From positions 1 through 64,000 of the forward strand of contig JAULBX010006220.1 of NCBI GenBank assembly GCA_032358255.1: a stretch of DNA of 64,000 nt. The letters are read 5' to 3'. The notes below the pieces were generated by a model, which worked only from the letters and a program-made list of their open reading frames with translations, was not told where the DNA came from and ran no database searches. This DNA comes from Heterotrichella gracilis (Eukaryota > Sar > Xanthophyceae > Tribonematales > Xanthonemataceae). A program made the position numbers and the translations under genes. This document shows positions 1-17,741 of the stretch, piece by piece (the first letter of the stretch is position 1; the number at the start of each line of letters is the position of its first letter).

Positions 1-138
1 CTCCAGCAGGACCTCAAGTCGCGTGGGATCAATAGATGGTTCAAACAGTGCCAGGAAAGAGCTGCGTGGCGCCGCATATGCAAGACCGACTGCTAATCTG
101 GCTATTTTGCTGGAATGCATGTACTAACTAACTAACTA
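1..138 (+). mobile_element. Possible 3' end of a LINE-like element
   Basis: A frame open from the window edge ends in TAA at 94-96. It encodes a short basic tail with the motif CQERAAWRR, which resembles the W/R-rich C-terminal tails seen in some LINE reverse transcriptase ORFs. Three to four CTAA units follow at about 128-138, and simple tandem tails of this kind are common at the 3' ends of non-LTR retrotransposons. Only the last 31 codons are visible, so family and integrity cannot be judged. It lies where the last TYW1 intron or 3' exons should be. It could equally be a chance ORF or the last exon of an unrelated plus-strand gene. Confidence 0.25.
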
Positions 139-398
139 AGCACATCAAGGGAAAGGCTGAACCCAGAGGGTACAATGCCAGGAAAAGCTGAAGGGGATTT
201 GTTTGTGTTTGATCAGCGTGGTTGCTTATAGCATCATGTGGTGGATGATTGGGGCAAACACAAACGTGCTGGATGCATTGCTGCTGTGATTGTGGTATAG
301 AAAATTTGTTTTGCAATACTACACAGCAACAACAGTCCTTCCATATACCTACGCCAAGTTGACAGCCTCTTTAGAGGGTGTTTCCTCCCCTTGCTCAC

Positions 399-3300
399 CT
401 TGAACAGGGGCCTGTCGATGGCTTTCAGCGTCTCGGGGGTGGCCGCATCCACCGACACATACAACTGGGTGATTGGGCTCAGGTGCCTGATTCTGTCGGG
501 GAACTGCGCGTTGGTGACTAGGAATGTCGAGATTTTCCGCCGGTGCAGCTCCTCCACCAGCGCGTTGATCTCTGGGTACATGATTGGCTCGCCCACAAGG
601 GACAGCGCACAGTGGCGAGGCTGCAGAGGTAAGCACGCACATACGTAACACAAATACATTTTACGTAATTAATATGAGATCAAACCGTTGCAAATATTGG
701 GAAGGGAATGGCTGGGGCAAGTACGTACAAGGACGGGGGAATTACATTTTTAATTTTGTATTTAATTTCTAAACATCTTGTTCTGATATTTGAAACATTT
801 TTTTATCCTTGTTTGAAATGTTTGTTTTTACAATTTTGAACAAAGTCATACAACCGCCAGGGAGGTATTTGCTGGGCAAGGGGGTGATATGCCCAACAGA
901 TGCGCAAGCCACTTGAGCCAAATGTATAAATCCCCGTTCCCCAAAATCCTAAATCCCGTACCTGCATGCCCTCCTCCAGTCGCTGCGCCATGACCCCCGG
1001 TGCCCCGCTGAACTCACGCACCATGCGCACGTGGTGCCCCACTGCACCCTCGACAATTGTCAGCGGGTCATCCATCTCCCACTTCCACTCGCGCCCAACT
1101 GCGGGGCAAAGTAGGTATGTAAGTGGGGTATATGTGCCGCTCATGGGGTACTGCATGGCTTGTGGCCGCACGGTTGCAATGTATGCACCGGTGGCATGGG
1201 TTTGGTGGTGGTGTGCATGGCGCAGGTGGCAGGGAGGAAGTAGGGTGTAAATCAGTTTGGTGGTGGTGAGTTCATGTCACCCCGCATGTAGGGTAAATCA
1301 AGTGTGTTCAGATGTGTGCAGGTGCACATCGCACCCCAAACCCTTGCCCCTGTCCCTCATCCCACCTGGGTTTGTGTGGTGTCTCCAGCAGAACACGCAC
1401 TTATTAGCGCACGCAAGGGAGGGGGTGGCCTCCATACACCTGGGGGACAGGGTTGCAGAAGGGGTAGGGCGGTGCACAGGTTACGTGCATGGATACAGGA
1501 AGAACAGGATTAGAGAGTATTGTATGTGGTGGGGCAGGTTACGCGTAGGGTCTGTGGGGGCATGCAGGGCCACATCGGCTGCCTTACCATGAGAAATGAT
1601 AGCGCAGAATGACATGGAGAAGCGGAAGCGGACTTGTCAGACGGATCTGGGTGGTGTTCATTGTGCAAAGGCCACCCTGCTATCATTCATGTGCGTAATT
1701 AAGTCCCACACCCTGTGGCCCACACATGCCCCCACCTGTGGCTCTCAATGCCGTAGAAGCTGTGCTTGTAGCAACCCCCCCTGCCGCGCAGCATGGACTT
1801 TGTCCACCTGCACAGCTTCACGCCGCTGTGGCTGCCAACAACCTTGTAGCCCTGCAAGGGGAGGAAGGGGGGGCAGTGAGGATGCTGCGACAGGGACAGG
1901 CAAGGCAGCATTTCAGCGTGTGCTGTGCCACGCAATGCACCTCAATTGATGTGCATTGGGAGGGTGGCCAGTGAGGATGCTGCAACAGGGACAGGCAATT
2001 CCGCTGTTTACCTCACAGGGTGCCGATTGCTCACCCCTTGCGGTGATACATGCACCGGAACAGGCAGGGATTTTTGCATGACGGGTTTCACATTTTTGCA
2101 TGACATGGAACCCTAGTGGGTTTTCCTACCTGCTTGGTGAGGTTGGTGCGCTGGATGGTGCTGAGCATCTGTGGTTTGTCTGACAAAACCCCGGTAGGAT
2201 TTTCAGGCTGGGAGGATGCCCGCCCCTTGTGGTTGCGCCCTGCCTTTCCTCCTATGTCCTCGATATCCAAATCATCCCCTGCTTGTCCCTCCACCTCAGC
2301 ATCATCATCATCTTTCTCGTCGCTGTAATCGTACTCCTCCACCTCTTGTGTTGCACCACCCTGTGAATGTAAAATGGCCTACCATCACCAAACACAAAAC
2401 CCAGTTGGAAGGCCAGCTTCCAGTGAGCACACTAAGCTTGTCAGAGCTGGGCTGCAGGCCAGCTTTGTGTTGATTACAGCAATGCCGCACGCTGCAGCAC
2501 TGCCTCTTAACCGGCATGCATGCGCTGTGGCGCATTGGGGGCATGAAATGATACATTTGGGATTTCAGATGTCCACCAAGTATAAATCCTTCTCAAGTAT
2601 AATGTGCAAACGCACTCCCAATGAATGAAATGGCTAGGCAAACCCCCTGTGGCACCACGCCGCCTGGCCTGCACCACACCAACTTACATTGGTTTCCTCG
2701 CTTTGGTCCTCCGCAACAGCCAGCGCAGCCACCACCCTTGCCTGCCATGCCTCAAACTCCTCCCCTGCCTTGCCGCTGTCCTCATCCCCCAGGCCCACAG
2801 GCAGCAGCCTGGCGCCACCCAGCCGGCCCAGCCATGTGTCCACATCCTTTGCCACCTGCCACGCAACCAAACATGCCTTAATAAGACAAAAGAATATATT
2901 TTACAGCACTTGCCCCTTTTTCAACAGCACAATACAACTGCGATGAAAAGCCCGCATCTCGGTTGAGTCCATTGGGACATTATGTAGGGTCCTGCCACCA
3001 ACCCGTGCTGAATGCTTGGCTTGACATACATCAGCAGTTGCCAAGAAGCTGAAGCTTGTTGAGTAGCCGTTGCAGTGCAAGCTGGATTGCTGCCATTTTG
3101 AGCAGGTGTCACAAAAAAAAATATATATATAACGCCCATATTTACCTTGGAAACATCAAATAATTATGAGCCACCAACCATTTCTTTGGGGAATATAAAT
3201 AATTTGAGTAGTACGAATGGTAAATAGGCGAAGATGGATGGCGCAAGCTCATTTAAGGGTGGCAAACCCCCTCCCTAATCTGCCGGAATGGCATGCACAT

Positions 3301-4116
3301 GTTGTCGACCCACCTTGTTGTAGTTCTCCCCATACAGGGAGTTGCCGCAGCCAAACACCCCGAAGCGCGTGGCCTGCAGCGCCTCAGAGCCCACCCTGAA
3401 GTCTGTGCAGGCCTCCTCAAGCCAGGTGCAGAACCAGGAGCAGCCATCGGGGGGCGAGCCGCCCTGCAGCATGGCGTGGGCCTCTCAGGCATCCAAGTGC
3501 AAGGTGTGGGGCGTCGTGGCGAAGGAGGAGGGGATGGACATGCTGGAAACAGTGTGGTGGATCAAGGGAAACAGTAAATGTTTAATTTCTTTTATCTGGC
3601 AAGGGTGGTGTGCTTCAGAAAATTTACCACCACTGGCGATGCCCCCCAATCCGCTCTGGTGCATGGCGTCAACATTTATTTGCTTTTTCATCGACACTAC
3701 AGCCAACCGCCCGCCAACACCCTCACCTCGTAGGTTGACACCACCAGCAGCACCACCCCCTCCTTCCACAGCCCCTCCACCTCGTACTGCGCCAGGCTGC
3801 ACGGCTCAGCTGCCAGGTGGCGCGACCGCAGGGCCACGCACAGCTGCTGCGCCCGCGCCTGAGCGGTGCCCGTCTGGGACCCATACAGCACACGTATCAC
3901 GCCCCCCTGGCCACTGGCGGCTGCAGCGGCGGGTGGGGTGAGGGTGGGGGTGCAGGCGCAGGAGGAGGTGGGGGTGTCACTGGTGGCTGCGCCGCAGCAC
4001 TGGGTGGCGCTGGAGGGTTTTTCATCGGCGGAAGGGTTTTGGTGTGGCGCTGGGGTTGCGGCGGGCGGCGCGGGGGTGCTGTGGATGCCCAGGGACCCCA
4101 GCAGGGACTGCAGCAT
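399..4116 (-). CDS. TYW1: tRNA 4-demethylwyosine synthase TYW1 (flavodoxin + radical SAM), 3' end not in window
   Basis: TYW1 makes 4-demethylwyosine from N1-methylguanosine-37 of tRNA-Phe using pyruvate and SAM, the second step of wybutosine synthesis. Eight exons keep phase: 4116-3727, 3481-3314, 2855-2688, 2360-2130, 1851-1736, 1439-1366, 1098-962, 620-399. The N-terminal flavodoxin domain shows VLYGSQTGTAQ and FGVFGCGNSLYGENYNKV. An acidic linker (EEYDYSDEKDDDD) follows. The radical SAM part has GVKLCRWTKSMLRGRGGCYKH, then the cluster motif CANKCVFCWRHH, NPVGREWKWEMDDP, and CALSLVGEPIMYPEIN. The flavodoxin fusion is the usual eukaryotic arrangement. Coding ends at RPLFK with a normal donor (GTGAGC). 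The expected last 100 or so residues were not found in 1-398, so they probably lie beyond the edge. The start is the first ATG in a frame open further upstream, and an extra 5' exon is possible. Confidence 0.9.
1871..2000. repeat. Tandem duplication in TYW1 intron 4
   Basis: A segment of about 30 bases (core gaggatgctgc, then cagggacaggcaa) occurs at about 1874-1905 and again at about 1971-2000 with one or two changes. The copies are about 97 bases apart, just upstream of the acceptor of the exon that starts at 1851 on the minus strand. Confidence 0.6.
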
Positions 4117-4835
4117 CTTGTTGGGTGAGAAGTGCAATTCCCTCCTAGCGGCGACAATGGTGATGTCCCCCTTCAGCTGTGCGGCTGGTGATAAAGAAGC
4201 CTAGGCTAGAGCTGTGCTGGCCAGGGGGTCTCTGTGTGCGTTCACACAGGCGCTTTAGTCAAAGATTGCTGCAGGTTGCGTGGGGTGTGCCAACACAGGG
4301 TGGGCTTGGCCATCGCCTGGCCATTCACTGCAGTGGGCAAGATGCATCGTTGACGGCAATAAGAAGCAGTAAGAACGGTGCTGTGTCGGCAAGGGTTCTT
4401 TGAATAGTTCTGAATAACTTAAGACAGTTTGGCGACTGCCTATTGGACGGACGACCAGCGGAGAATGCAAAGCATGCATATATATGCAGGCTCACACCAT
4501 CACACCTGACACGAAACCAGGTACGGTAGCAGTAGCCGGTGGCAGATAGCACTGGAAAGGCAAAGCTGGGCGGGTAAAGCTTGGCTCGTGGGCAGAGTGC
4601 ATACCTGCTTTAGGGGTGTCGCTCCGCGCATGTTAACCGGCAGTGGCCGCCCAGTACCAATCAGGCGCGCATATATACCGGGCAACAGTCTAGAAACGAA
4701 GTGATGGATGCGGAAGTTTGTTGGCAGCTCGCAAGCTGCATACATACCTTATTGACGCTGTGGTGCCGAGGATCAACCCGAGATTGACCAACAATGCGAC
4801 ATAGGCCACCGGAAATCCGGGTTTTGCATCTCTCT
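4117..4835. other. Intergenic: 5' flank of TYW1
   Basis: No coding region or RNA gene could be supported here. It presumably holds the TYW1 promoter and 5' UTR, and possibly a short non-conserved 5' exon. No clear TATA box or other element was recognised. Confidence 0.5.
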
Positions 4836-4962
4836 GCAACCGTGCCCGAGTGGTCTAAGGGGCCAGACTCAAGCGCAAAGCTTCCCGGGGTTTTCCGGGC
4901 TAAATCATGGTGAGGGTTCTGGTATTCGAAAGAATGCGTGGGTTCAAATCCCACCGGTTGCA
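4836..4962 (+). tRNA. tRNA-Leu (anticodon CAA) with intron
   Basis: The acceptor stem pairs GCAACCG (4836-4842) with CGGTTGC (4955-4961), with discriminator A at 4962. The anticodon stem pairs CCAGA (4863-4867) with TCTGG (4918-4922). The loop carries CAA at 4870-4872 and a purine at 4873. An intron of about 43 bases (about 4874-4916) lies in the canonical place after position 37, and its GC-rich centre can fold. A long variable arm (tattcgaaagaatg) marks a type II tRNA. The T arm is GTGGG-TTCAAAT-CCCAC. An internal B box (GGTTCAAATCC) is present and a T6 tract follows. The minus-strand ORF across it is the usual tRNA artefact and is not a gene. Confidence 0.93.
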
Positions 4963-5680
4963 TAAGGTTTTTTGTGGCCTGGGGTTGCTTCCAGGTCATC
5001 TCAACTTTTTGCTTTTGGTCTGGGGTGCTCCTGGCACCTTTTTTGCTGCGATGTGCAAATATGTACGCCCATGATTCCTGGATGGTTTTCCATCCTTCTT
5101 TTCCTTCTTTCCTTCTTCCTTTCCGTCCATCTTTGAAGTCACTGTGACTCTGAAACAAGAGAAGAAGCCAGGCACAACCCTGTGCAGGCGGGCGGCGGGC
5201 AGCGGGAGGCGGAAGGCCACCTCAACGGTTGCATTGCTTTTTTGGGGCCACGAGTTGTATCTGCCTCCTTTTTGCTTTTTGTGGCTCCTTCCTGGGCATT
5301 TCTAGGAGTTTTTTTGGGTTTTTTGTGCCATATTTTTGCTTGTTACTTTGGTCAAACGCCGTGCACGGTAAAGTGTGGCTCTGTATTGTTGGAGGTGGCT
5401 TGGGTTAGTTGAGACCTGTGCTTTGGGGGGTTGTTGCAAGTGAGGTGTAGGGCTTGGTGGGGGGACGGGGGGCAGTGCTTGTGCCGTAATGCAATGCGAT
5501 GTGCAATATAAATATGTACGCCCATGATTAATAAGCACCACTTCTGAAAATCACAAGCACCGGTTGCAATGATTTTTTGTGGCCTGGGGGTTCATTCTTG
5601 GTTCCCAGCTTTTTGCTTTTGGTCTGGGGGGTGCTCCTGGCTACTTTGGGGCTTTTTTGAGTCTTTTTGTGCCACTTTTG
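4953..5680 (+). repeat. Three degenerate copies of the tRNA-Leu 3' end and its flank
   Basis: Copy 1 is the real tRNA end and flank: caccggttgca, then T6, gtggcctgggg, tttttgcttttggtctgggg, and atgtacgcccatgatt near 5060. Copy 2 starts at about 5226 (cggttgcattgctttttt) and runs to the second atgtacgcccatgatt near 5512-5529. Copy 3 starts at about 5558 (caccggttgca), then T6, gtggcctgggg and tttttgcttttggtctgggg again. The later copies keep only the 3' acceptor strand of the tRNA, so they are not functional tRNAs. Copies differ by many substitutions and small indels, so the duplications are not recent. Confidence 0.75.
4968..4973 (+). terminator. Pol III terminator of tRNA-Leu
   Basis: A run of six T starts six bases after the tRNA discriminator base, as expected for RNA polymerase III termination. 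Confidence 0.75.
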
Positions 5681-6059
5681 GCGCTTGTTGGGCCCACAAA
5701 TTGGGAAGAGATATCAGTTTGCAGAGCTTTGCACTCTGAGAACAATGGAGAGGTCAGGTCCACGGCTGGCCTCTGCAGATTTTGGATTTTGGTGCGGGCA
5801 TGCGGTGCGCTGGTTATTAACACCACCGGCATGTTCCAGTGTCACTTGCAAGTCAGAAGTTGTGGACTGGAATTCTCAATTGACAGTCACTGTCAGCTTC
5901 CAGTTGATCAGATTGTTTCTGGGGGTAGGCTGTAGGTTGTAGACGGGCAGCAGCTGCCCTGAGGCCGGCCGTATGAGGGGCCAAGAGCATCCCATACCAA
6001 AGCAAAACTTTGCGAACGAGCCCCACAGGCAGCAAAAAGGTAGTGCACCACCAATACTT
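5681..6059. other. Intergenic, nothing recognised
   Basis: The sequence between the tRNA-flank repeats and the SGNH relic shows no conserved coding frame or RNA that I could support. Confidence 0.4.
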
Positions 6060-6235
6060 GATGCATCCGTTTCTGGTGCAACTGCATCCACCCCCGGGAC
6101 TGGTGCGGGAGCCAAGTGCTGCGCCACGCTGGCTGTAGAACCCTGGGAGGGATCTGCTGCCTGTGCTTGGTTGGGTTGCACCATGGAGGGTTCTGCTGCC
6201 GATGTGGCTGGGAATTTAAAATGCCCTAGAAGAAT
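6060..6235 (-). pseudogene. Relic fragment of the SGNH hydrolase C-terminal region
   Basis: Read on the minus strand, this fragment is clearly similar to 14350-14520 in the large last exon of the SGNH gene. Shared stretches include AAEPSMVQPNQAQAADPSQG here against AAEPSVVQPTQAPAAEPSQG there, followed by related A/P-rich sequence with GVDAVAPE against GMDAVAPS. Nothing of the catalytic domain or repeat array is present, and no splice sites frame it. It looks like a partial duplicate about 8 kb from its source, in the same orientation. Confidence 0.75.
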
Positions 6236-6928
6236 ATATAAATGCAAATACCCAAGCAGACTGGAGGGATAAAGGGGTTCCATGCTGGGCTTTGTCAGGG
6301 TTTGGACCCTGAGGGATTCTTTGGGGGTGTCCAAGGTTTTTGTGACATGCGCCCCGGTGCACTAGTTGAGTCTCCCTGCTCCCTTCCCATTGAACCTTCG
6401 CTTTTCCCTTCTTTGTTGTATCAGGTGCGCTCAGCGAACGTGTGGTCCCTGGTTGGCCACCATGTGCCACACTGCAAACAACGTCAGACCATCCTTTGCA
6501 TTTGAACTGGGATGAAGCATATCCAGGCATACTAATCTGGCTGCAAAGCTGGAATGCAGATACATATTTTCTTGTGGGGATGCATTTAAATATAAATTAT
6601 ATTTAGACTGTTTAAACTATGGTGATTGGTCATTGTTTTATAACGTTGAGGCAGCATGCTTGCGCTCTCGTGTCGAGTTGCTGCCTGTGTTCCCAGTTGC
6701 GACTGGCCCCATTCCACCAAACCAGTGTGTACAGCGAAGCGCTGCAGTGGACTGGCATGACAAGACTAGATACCTGTGTTTTCACGGTACCCACCAACTA
6801 GGGGGGCACAGCTCCAACTGCGAAAACCCATTATCTTACGCAAAACCCACTTTGTGGTGGTACCCATCTCTACAATACGTTCCTGAGTTCGTCCAGAAGC
6901 TGCAGCTTTGGAGACGAGTCTCAGCCAT
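6236..6928. other. Intergenic: 5' flank of the RecQ gene
   Basis: The AT-rich stretch near 6570-6620 and the following sequence hold no frame with family similarity. It is presumed promoter and 5' UTR of the helicase gene. Confidence 0.4.
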
Positions 6929-13160
<6,232 letters not shown>

Positions 13161-14187
13161 TGACTCCAATGCGCCGGAGGTAGGTGCGGCATCTGGTGTC
13201 AGTGCGTTTCCATTAGTTTAGGATGATAACTGCAGCCATGGCAATCAGTATTGTCAGTTTACAACAGACAAAACATTGGCAGCGAACCAATGTGCAATGA
13301 AGTTTGCCAGTGAACCAAATCGCGATGAACAAGCAATTTGTTTCACTGCTGACCAATGAATGCATCACAGTGACCAATGAATATCAAAGGCCTTGCAGAA
13401 TATATGTATGAAATGATTCTAGTGTGTACATTACACCTGTGGGTGACTCAGGCTGACTGTGGCATTAGCCTTGGGAGAGACTCCTTGCTTAGCTTTGCGT
13501 AATGGACCTGGGCTGTAAACTTGGCCTATTCTGAGCATGTCGATATTACAGTACTGTTCGGTATGGACCTTGTGCATTATAATTTTTTGATCCAGTCGAC
13601 TGCCAGTCTTTGGCATTGAACGCTCAAAAGTCACTGGGTATGCCCATGTTGCAACATGGGGCACAGCTGGTGTCTAAGACTCGGTGATCATATACTATGA
13701 GCGTGACGAGGTGCCACAGTCATGGTATTACCTTGTTACTAACCTTGTAAAATGTGTTTGTGATAGATTTTATGCGGACGTTAGTCACCATGGCGTTGAG
13801 AATGACTGGCAATGGAACCCCTGTTTGTTGAATGTTGAAAATCCCCAGATGGCTGTAAGGGCCTCTACAGTAGTCTAGTAAGTCTGCAACCGCGTGAAAA
13901 ACATGGAGCGCTTTATCCTGCGCGCATAAGGTATTACCAAGTTCATTGCCATGGGAACTGGAAAAGAAAGCTGCAGCGAGTAAACAGAAAGTATAGACTA
14001 ACCACCCAAAACTGTCACAGTAGTACAATGTTGTTCATGTGCATAAATGCCTGCCATCCTGCCATCACTGCTGAAGCAGATTCCAGCATACAAATTGTCA
14101 GTTCGCTTGCGGCACTGTGACAAAAATCCTCATCCTGACATGCACTACCCTCATTGCACCACTAGTAAAACCAGAAGCCTGTCATTC
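13161..14187. other. Intergenic between convergent genes
   Basis: About 1 kb between the RecQ stop and the SGNH stop (tail to tail) should contain both 3' UTRs. No gene, RNA or repeat was recognised. Confidence 0.5.
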
Positions 14188-17100
14188 CTACAATGCCAGT
14201 GCCAGCATTGCAACTGCCGCGCACACTGCGAGCAACCCCCCTGATATGGCAATCGCCCCCGACCCATTCCCCTGCAATGGTGGGGACCCAGTACCCATCC
14301 CTGCATCCGCTGCTGCACCTGGAGCTGGCGCACCCGCTTCTGGGGATGATGGCGCAACCGCATCCATCCCCGGGGCTGCTGCGGGAGCCAAGGGCTGCAC
14401 CACAGCTGGCTGAAAACCCTGGGAGGGTTCTGCTGCCGGCGCTTGGGTGGGTTGCACCACGGAGGGTTCCGCTGCCGGTGCTTGGCTGGGTTGCAGCTTG
14501 GCATGCCCTGGAAGGGTCCCCGGGGCATCTGCTGGGTCCTGGACAGGTGGCATCCTGGCCTTGGCGGGTGGGGCTCCTGGGGGAACTGTGAGCGCCACTG
14601 TGGTCTTGTCCAAGATGGATTGCGCGCTCACCCCAGCGGGGACCTTGGTGACCACGTGGGGGTTTTCCCGGATGAGGATGTACTGCGTGGTGACCGGGTC
14701 CCCGTTGGGTTGGGTGTCCTGCCCTGCTTGGGGCTTGGTGGTGGGGGTCGCACCAGGCTGGCAAGCCAGCCAGAACTGGCCGTCTGCTGTGATGGCTGTG
14801 GGCTGGCAGTGCACCCCCTCCTGCTGATGCACCGGCGCGGGCCCTGAGGTTCCATGTGGTGGCGGGGAAGCTGATGTGGCGGTTGGGTTGTCTGTACTGG
14901 GTGTGGCCGTGGGATCGATGTTGAAGATGATGTTGTAGAGCATGGAGCCTGGGTAGAGGTCTGATGCGGGCCCCGGGGCTGGGGCGGGCGCACTCACAAC
15001 TGGTAAACCCTTGGCAGGGTTTGCTGTGGGCTTGGCCACAGGCGCAGGCTTCCTTGGCAGCACCGACTTGGTTGCTTGGACTGTCCTGGGCTTGGGTGGG
15101 GCAGTCGCCTTAGGTTTGGGCTGCGGCGTGGATGGTGTGGTGTGGGGCTTGGTGTGGGGCTTGTGCGCTGGGGATTTGGCGGGTGGCGTTTGGCCCTTGA
15201 TGATTTGGGGTGCGAGGCCAAGTGGAATTTTGCGCTGCGGGGCCCTCTGGGGGGGTGGGTGGCTGGCAATCACCTTTGGGGGATCCGTGCTGCCCAGGCC
15301 CCCCTGGTTATACTTGCCACTCTGGAAACCCTCGAGGGACTGTGACATGTTGGATTGTGGGGGAGGGGCATCCCCTTGCATCTCCACAGACTGTGCCGTA
15401 GTAGACGGTGCGGGAGATGCGGCGCCCTGTGCATACTTGCCACCTTGGAAGCCCTCCAGCGATTGCGACATATTTGATTGCGCGGGAGGAGCGGCCCCCT
15501 GGTCATACTTGCCATTCTGAAAGCCCTCCAAGGACTGTGACATGTTTGACTGTGCGGGAGGGGAAGCCCCCTGAAACTTCTCCACAGGCTCTGACGTATT
15601 GGACTGCGTGGGAGGAGCTGCCCCCTGTGCATGTTTGCCATTTTGGAAGCCCTCCAGAGACTGTGACATGTTGGATTGTGCCGGGGGAGCTGCGCCCTGG
15701 GCATACTTGCCACCTTGGAACCCCTCCAGAGACTGTGACATATTGGACTGTGCGGGGGAAGGGGAAGAAATGTCCATGGGCTGCACATTGGATTGCTCTG
15801 GGTCTGGTGGCGGGGCACTTGGCGACTTGTCGCCGCCAGGGGGCGGGGGGAAGTTGTAGGTGTATGCGGGGATTGGCGGGACGGAGAAGTCGCATGAGGC
15901 GGGGAGCTGGGGGAAGGTTGAGCGCATGAGGGGCATCATGCAGCTGAACAGGGCTTTCCAGCCCATGGCGTTGGGGTGCAGCAGCTTCATGTCATACAGG
16001 TCGGTCTTGAACACCCGGCTGCCATCCTGCAAGGGGGAATCAAGAGTTGTGAGTGATTGCAAGGCGATAACATGGGGACATGTTGAAAGAATGGGATGCA
16101 GTGCGTTGCACAGGCGTGAAAATTTCTACAGCCATTTGATGCATGCAGGGTAGATGAAACAAAATGTCTAAACATACATAACAATCCTCCCCTTGCTTTT
16201 CATTTGATTTCTCACCTGGGCGTACTCCAAGAACCTGCTCCCGCAGTCGAGGAAATCATATCCACCTTGGACACCCGCCATTTCCCCAGTCGCCAGGTCA
16301 GAGTTGATCGCCTCAATGTAGGGGGTGAAAGTGCTATCATCAAGGACTGGGCTGCCATTCCCCCGAGGCAGCAACCCTAGCACCAGCACTCGCGTGCCGC
16401 CTGATGCTTGCTGTATGGCATTCACCACCTTGGTGATTGCCGCTGTCACCTTCTGGGCTTTGCTTGCTACTGCTGATGGGTCAGTGGTCGTCAGCTGCAC
16501 ATGCGCAGGAGAGGTGTCAGGGAGGACGTTAGGCGCGCCTTACAAAGGGTACGCACTCGTGACTATGTTTGCACTGTGCACCTGATAAGGGTTTGGCACA
16601 TGAGTACAACAGTGCCCCATATCGACTGCGCATGTTTTTACAATCTTGACGACCAACACCCTTGTTGCAACTTGATTGGAGGTCCCCCCCCTGCATGTTG
16701 CTACCCTCCCATCCCCTATCGCTACCCAGCACACTACTAACCATGGATGCATTGTGTTGCAGTGCCCCATGCGCCCAAGCCACCGTCCAGCACTCACCCC
16801 TGCAGCAAACGCCAGGTTGTTTGTCCCAACCAGCAGCACCACCATCTTTGTGTTGAGGCGCGGGTCCAGCTCCCCACTGGACATGCGCCACAGGACCTGG
16901 TCGGTGGAGTCACCGCCAGCGCTGTAGGACTGGACTGACGGCACGTAGTTCTTGATGCACCTGCAAAGGATGGGTGGGAGTCGTCAACATGGGAGCTTGA
17001 GGGCTGAGCGACATTTTGTTTGAATTTGCAGATTCGCAGGAGGTGCAGGAGATTGCCTGGGAGCAGATTTTCTGATAGTTATGGCGGGGAAACGGTTTAC

Positions 17101-17741
17101 GAAATGCAGCAACCCAGTGTGTGGGTATAGCATGTGTGTGTTCAAGATATGGCTGCAATGTACCTGACATAGGTGGTATGGATCCACGCCAGAAAATCCG
17201 CCTCATGATTGTGGTTGTTTGGGTATGGGATGTTGGCCAAAGTCCCCCGCAGGGACTCCATCATGGAATCACCAACAAAAACCAGCTCCAGGTCCTGCAG
17301 TGGTATGGAAATGTGAGGCTGACTTCTGTAGCTTGTATCTTTGCATCGTGGTGCAGTTGTCATGGCATGCACTCCCCCATCCCCCCATGCTGGTGTCACA
17401 ACTGGGCAGGTAAACGCTGGCCAATTGGCAACTTCCCTATGCCTCACATGAACAATGCAGTGTTCTGCAAGCATAGGTGAATATACACAAAAGGTATCGC
17501 CTGTCCATCGCCTTTCAAGGATGCAAGCAGTCGTATCGAACAGGCTGGAACCACCTTTTCCCCTGTACCTACTGCTCACCTCGCCATTTTGTATCAAATC
17601 GTTGGTGTTTGACGTGAACAGTCTGTGAAGCTGCTTCCACCATGGCAAGGTTCTGGGCCCTGGCTCGGCTGTAATGGTTGCGCTTAGGGATAGAAGGAGC
17701 AGGAGCGCCAGGAGAGGCGACCGCATGAGCCGCCCGCCCAT
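14188..17741 (-). CDS. Secreted SGNH/GDSL-type hydrolase with 24-residue repeats and hydrophobic C-terminus
   Basis: Five exons keep phase: 17741-17580, 17294-17164, 16960-16798, 16494-16216, 16026-14188 (about 857 aa). It starts with a signal peptide (MRSPLLALLLLLSLSATITA, after MGGRL). The SGNH core shows LVFVGDSMMESL (catalytic Ser), SAGGDSTDQVLWR, VVLLVGTNNLAF (block III), VLVLGLLPRG, and YDMKLLHPNAMGW (candidate Asp and His). This pattern is closest to PAF-acetylhydrolase-gamma-like and plant cell-wall esterases; the substrate is unknown. The last exon adds a P/Q-rich region with about seven copies of a unit like AQSNMSQSLEGFQ + GGKYAQGAAPP, then P/K/T- and P/A-rich stretches. It ends in a hydrophobic tail (ISGGLLAVCAAVAMLALAL) preceded by small residues, which fits a GPI-anchor signal or single membrane span. 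A wall-associated ester hydrolase is inferred. Confidence 0.85.
15300..15800 (-). repeat. Coding tandem repeat, about 24 codons, about seven units
   Basis: Repeat units in the SGNH protein share QSNMSQSLEGFQ-GKY-QGAAPP. At least four are close to full length. Two are shortened (TQSNTSEPVEKFQGASPP and APSTTAQSVEMQGDAPP). Confidence 0.9.

Noticed and set aside
4661-5158. 165-codon minus-strand ORF containing MQPVGFEPTHSFEYQNP
   Set aside because: It is the antisense of the tRNA-Leu gene; this GFEPT-type peptide is a well-known artefact of translating tRNA genes.
14162-15929. Long overlapping ORFs on both strands across the SGNH last exon
   Set aside because: They are frame shadows of a repetitive, GC-rich coding exon; only the frame with SGNH motifs upstream is continuous through splice junctions.
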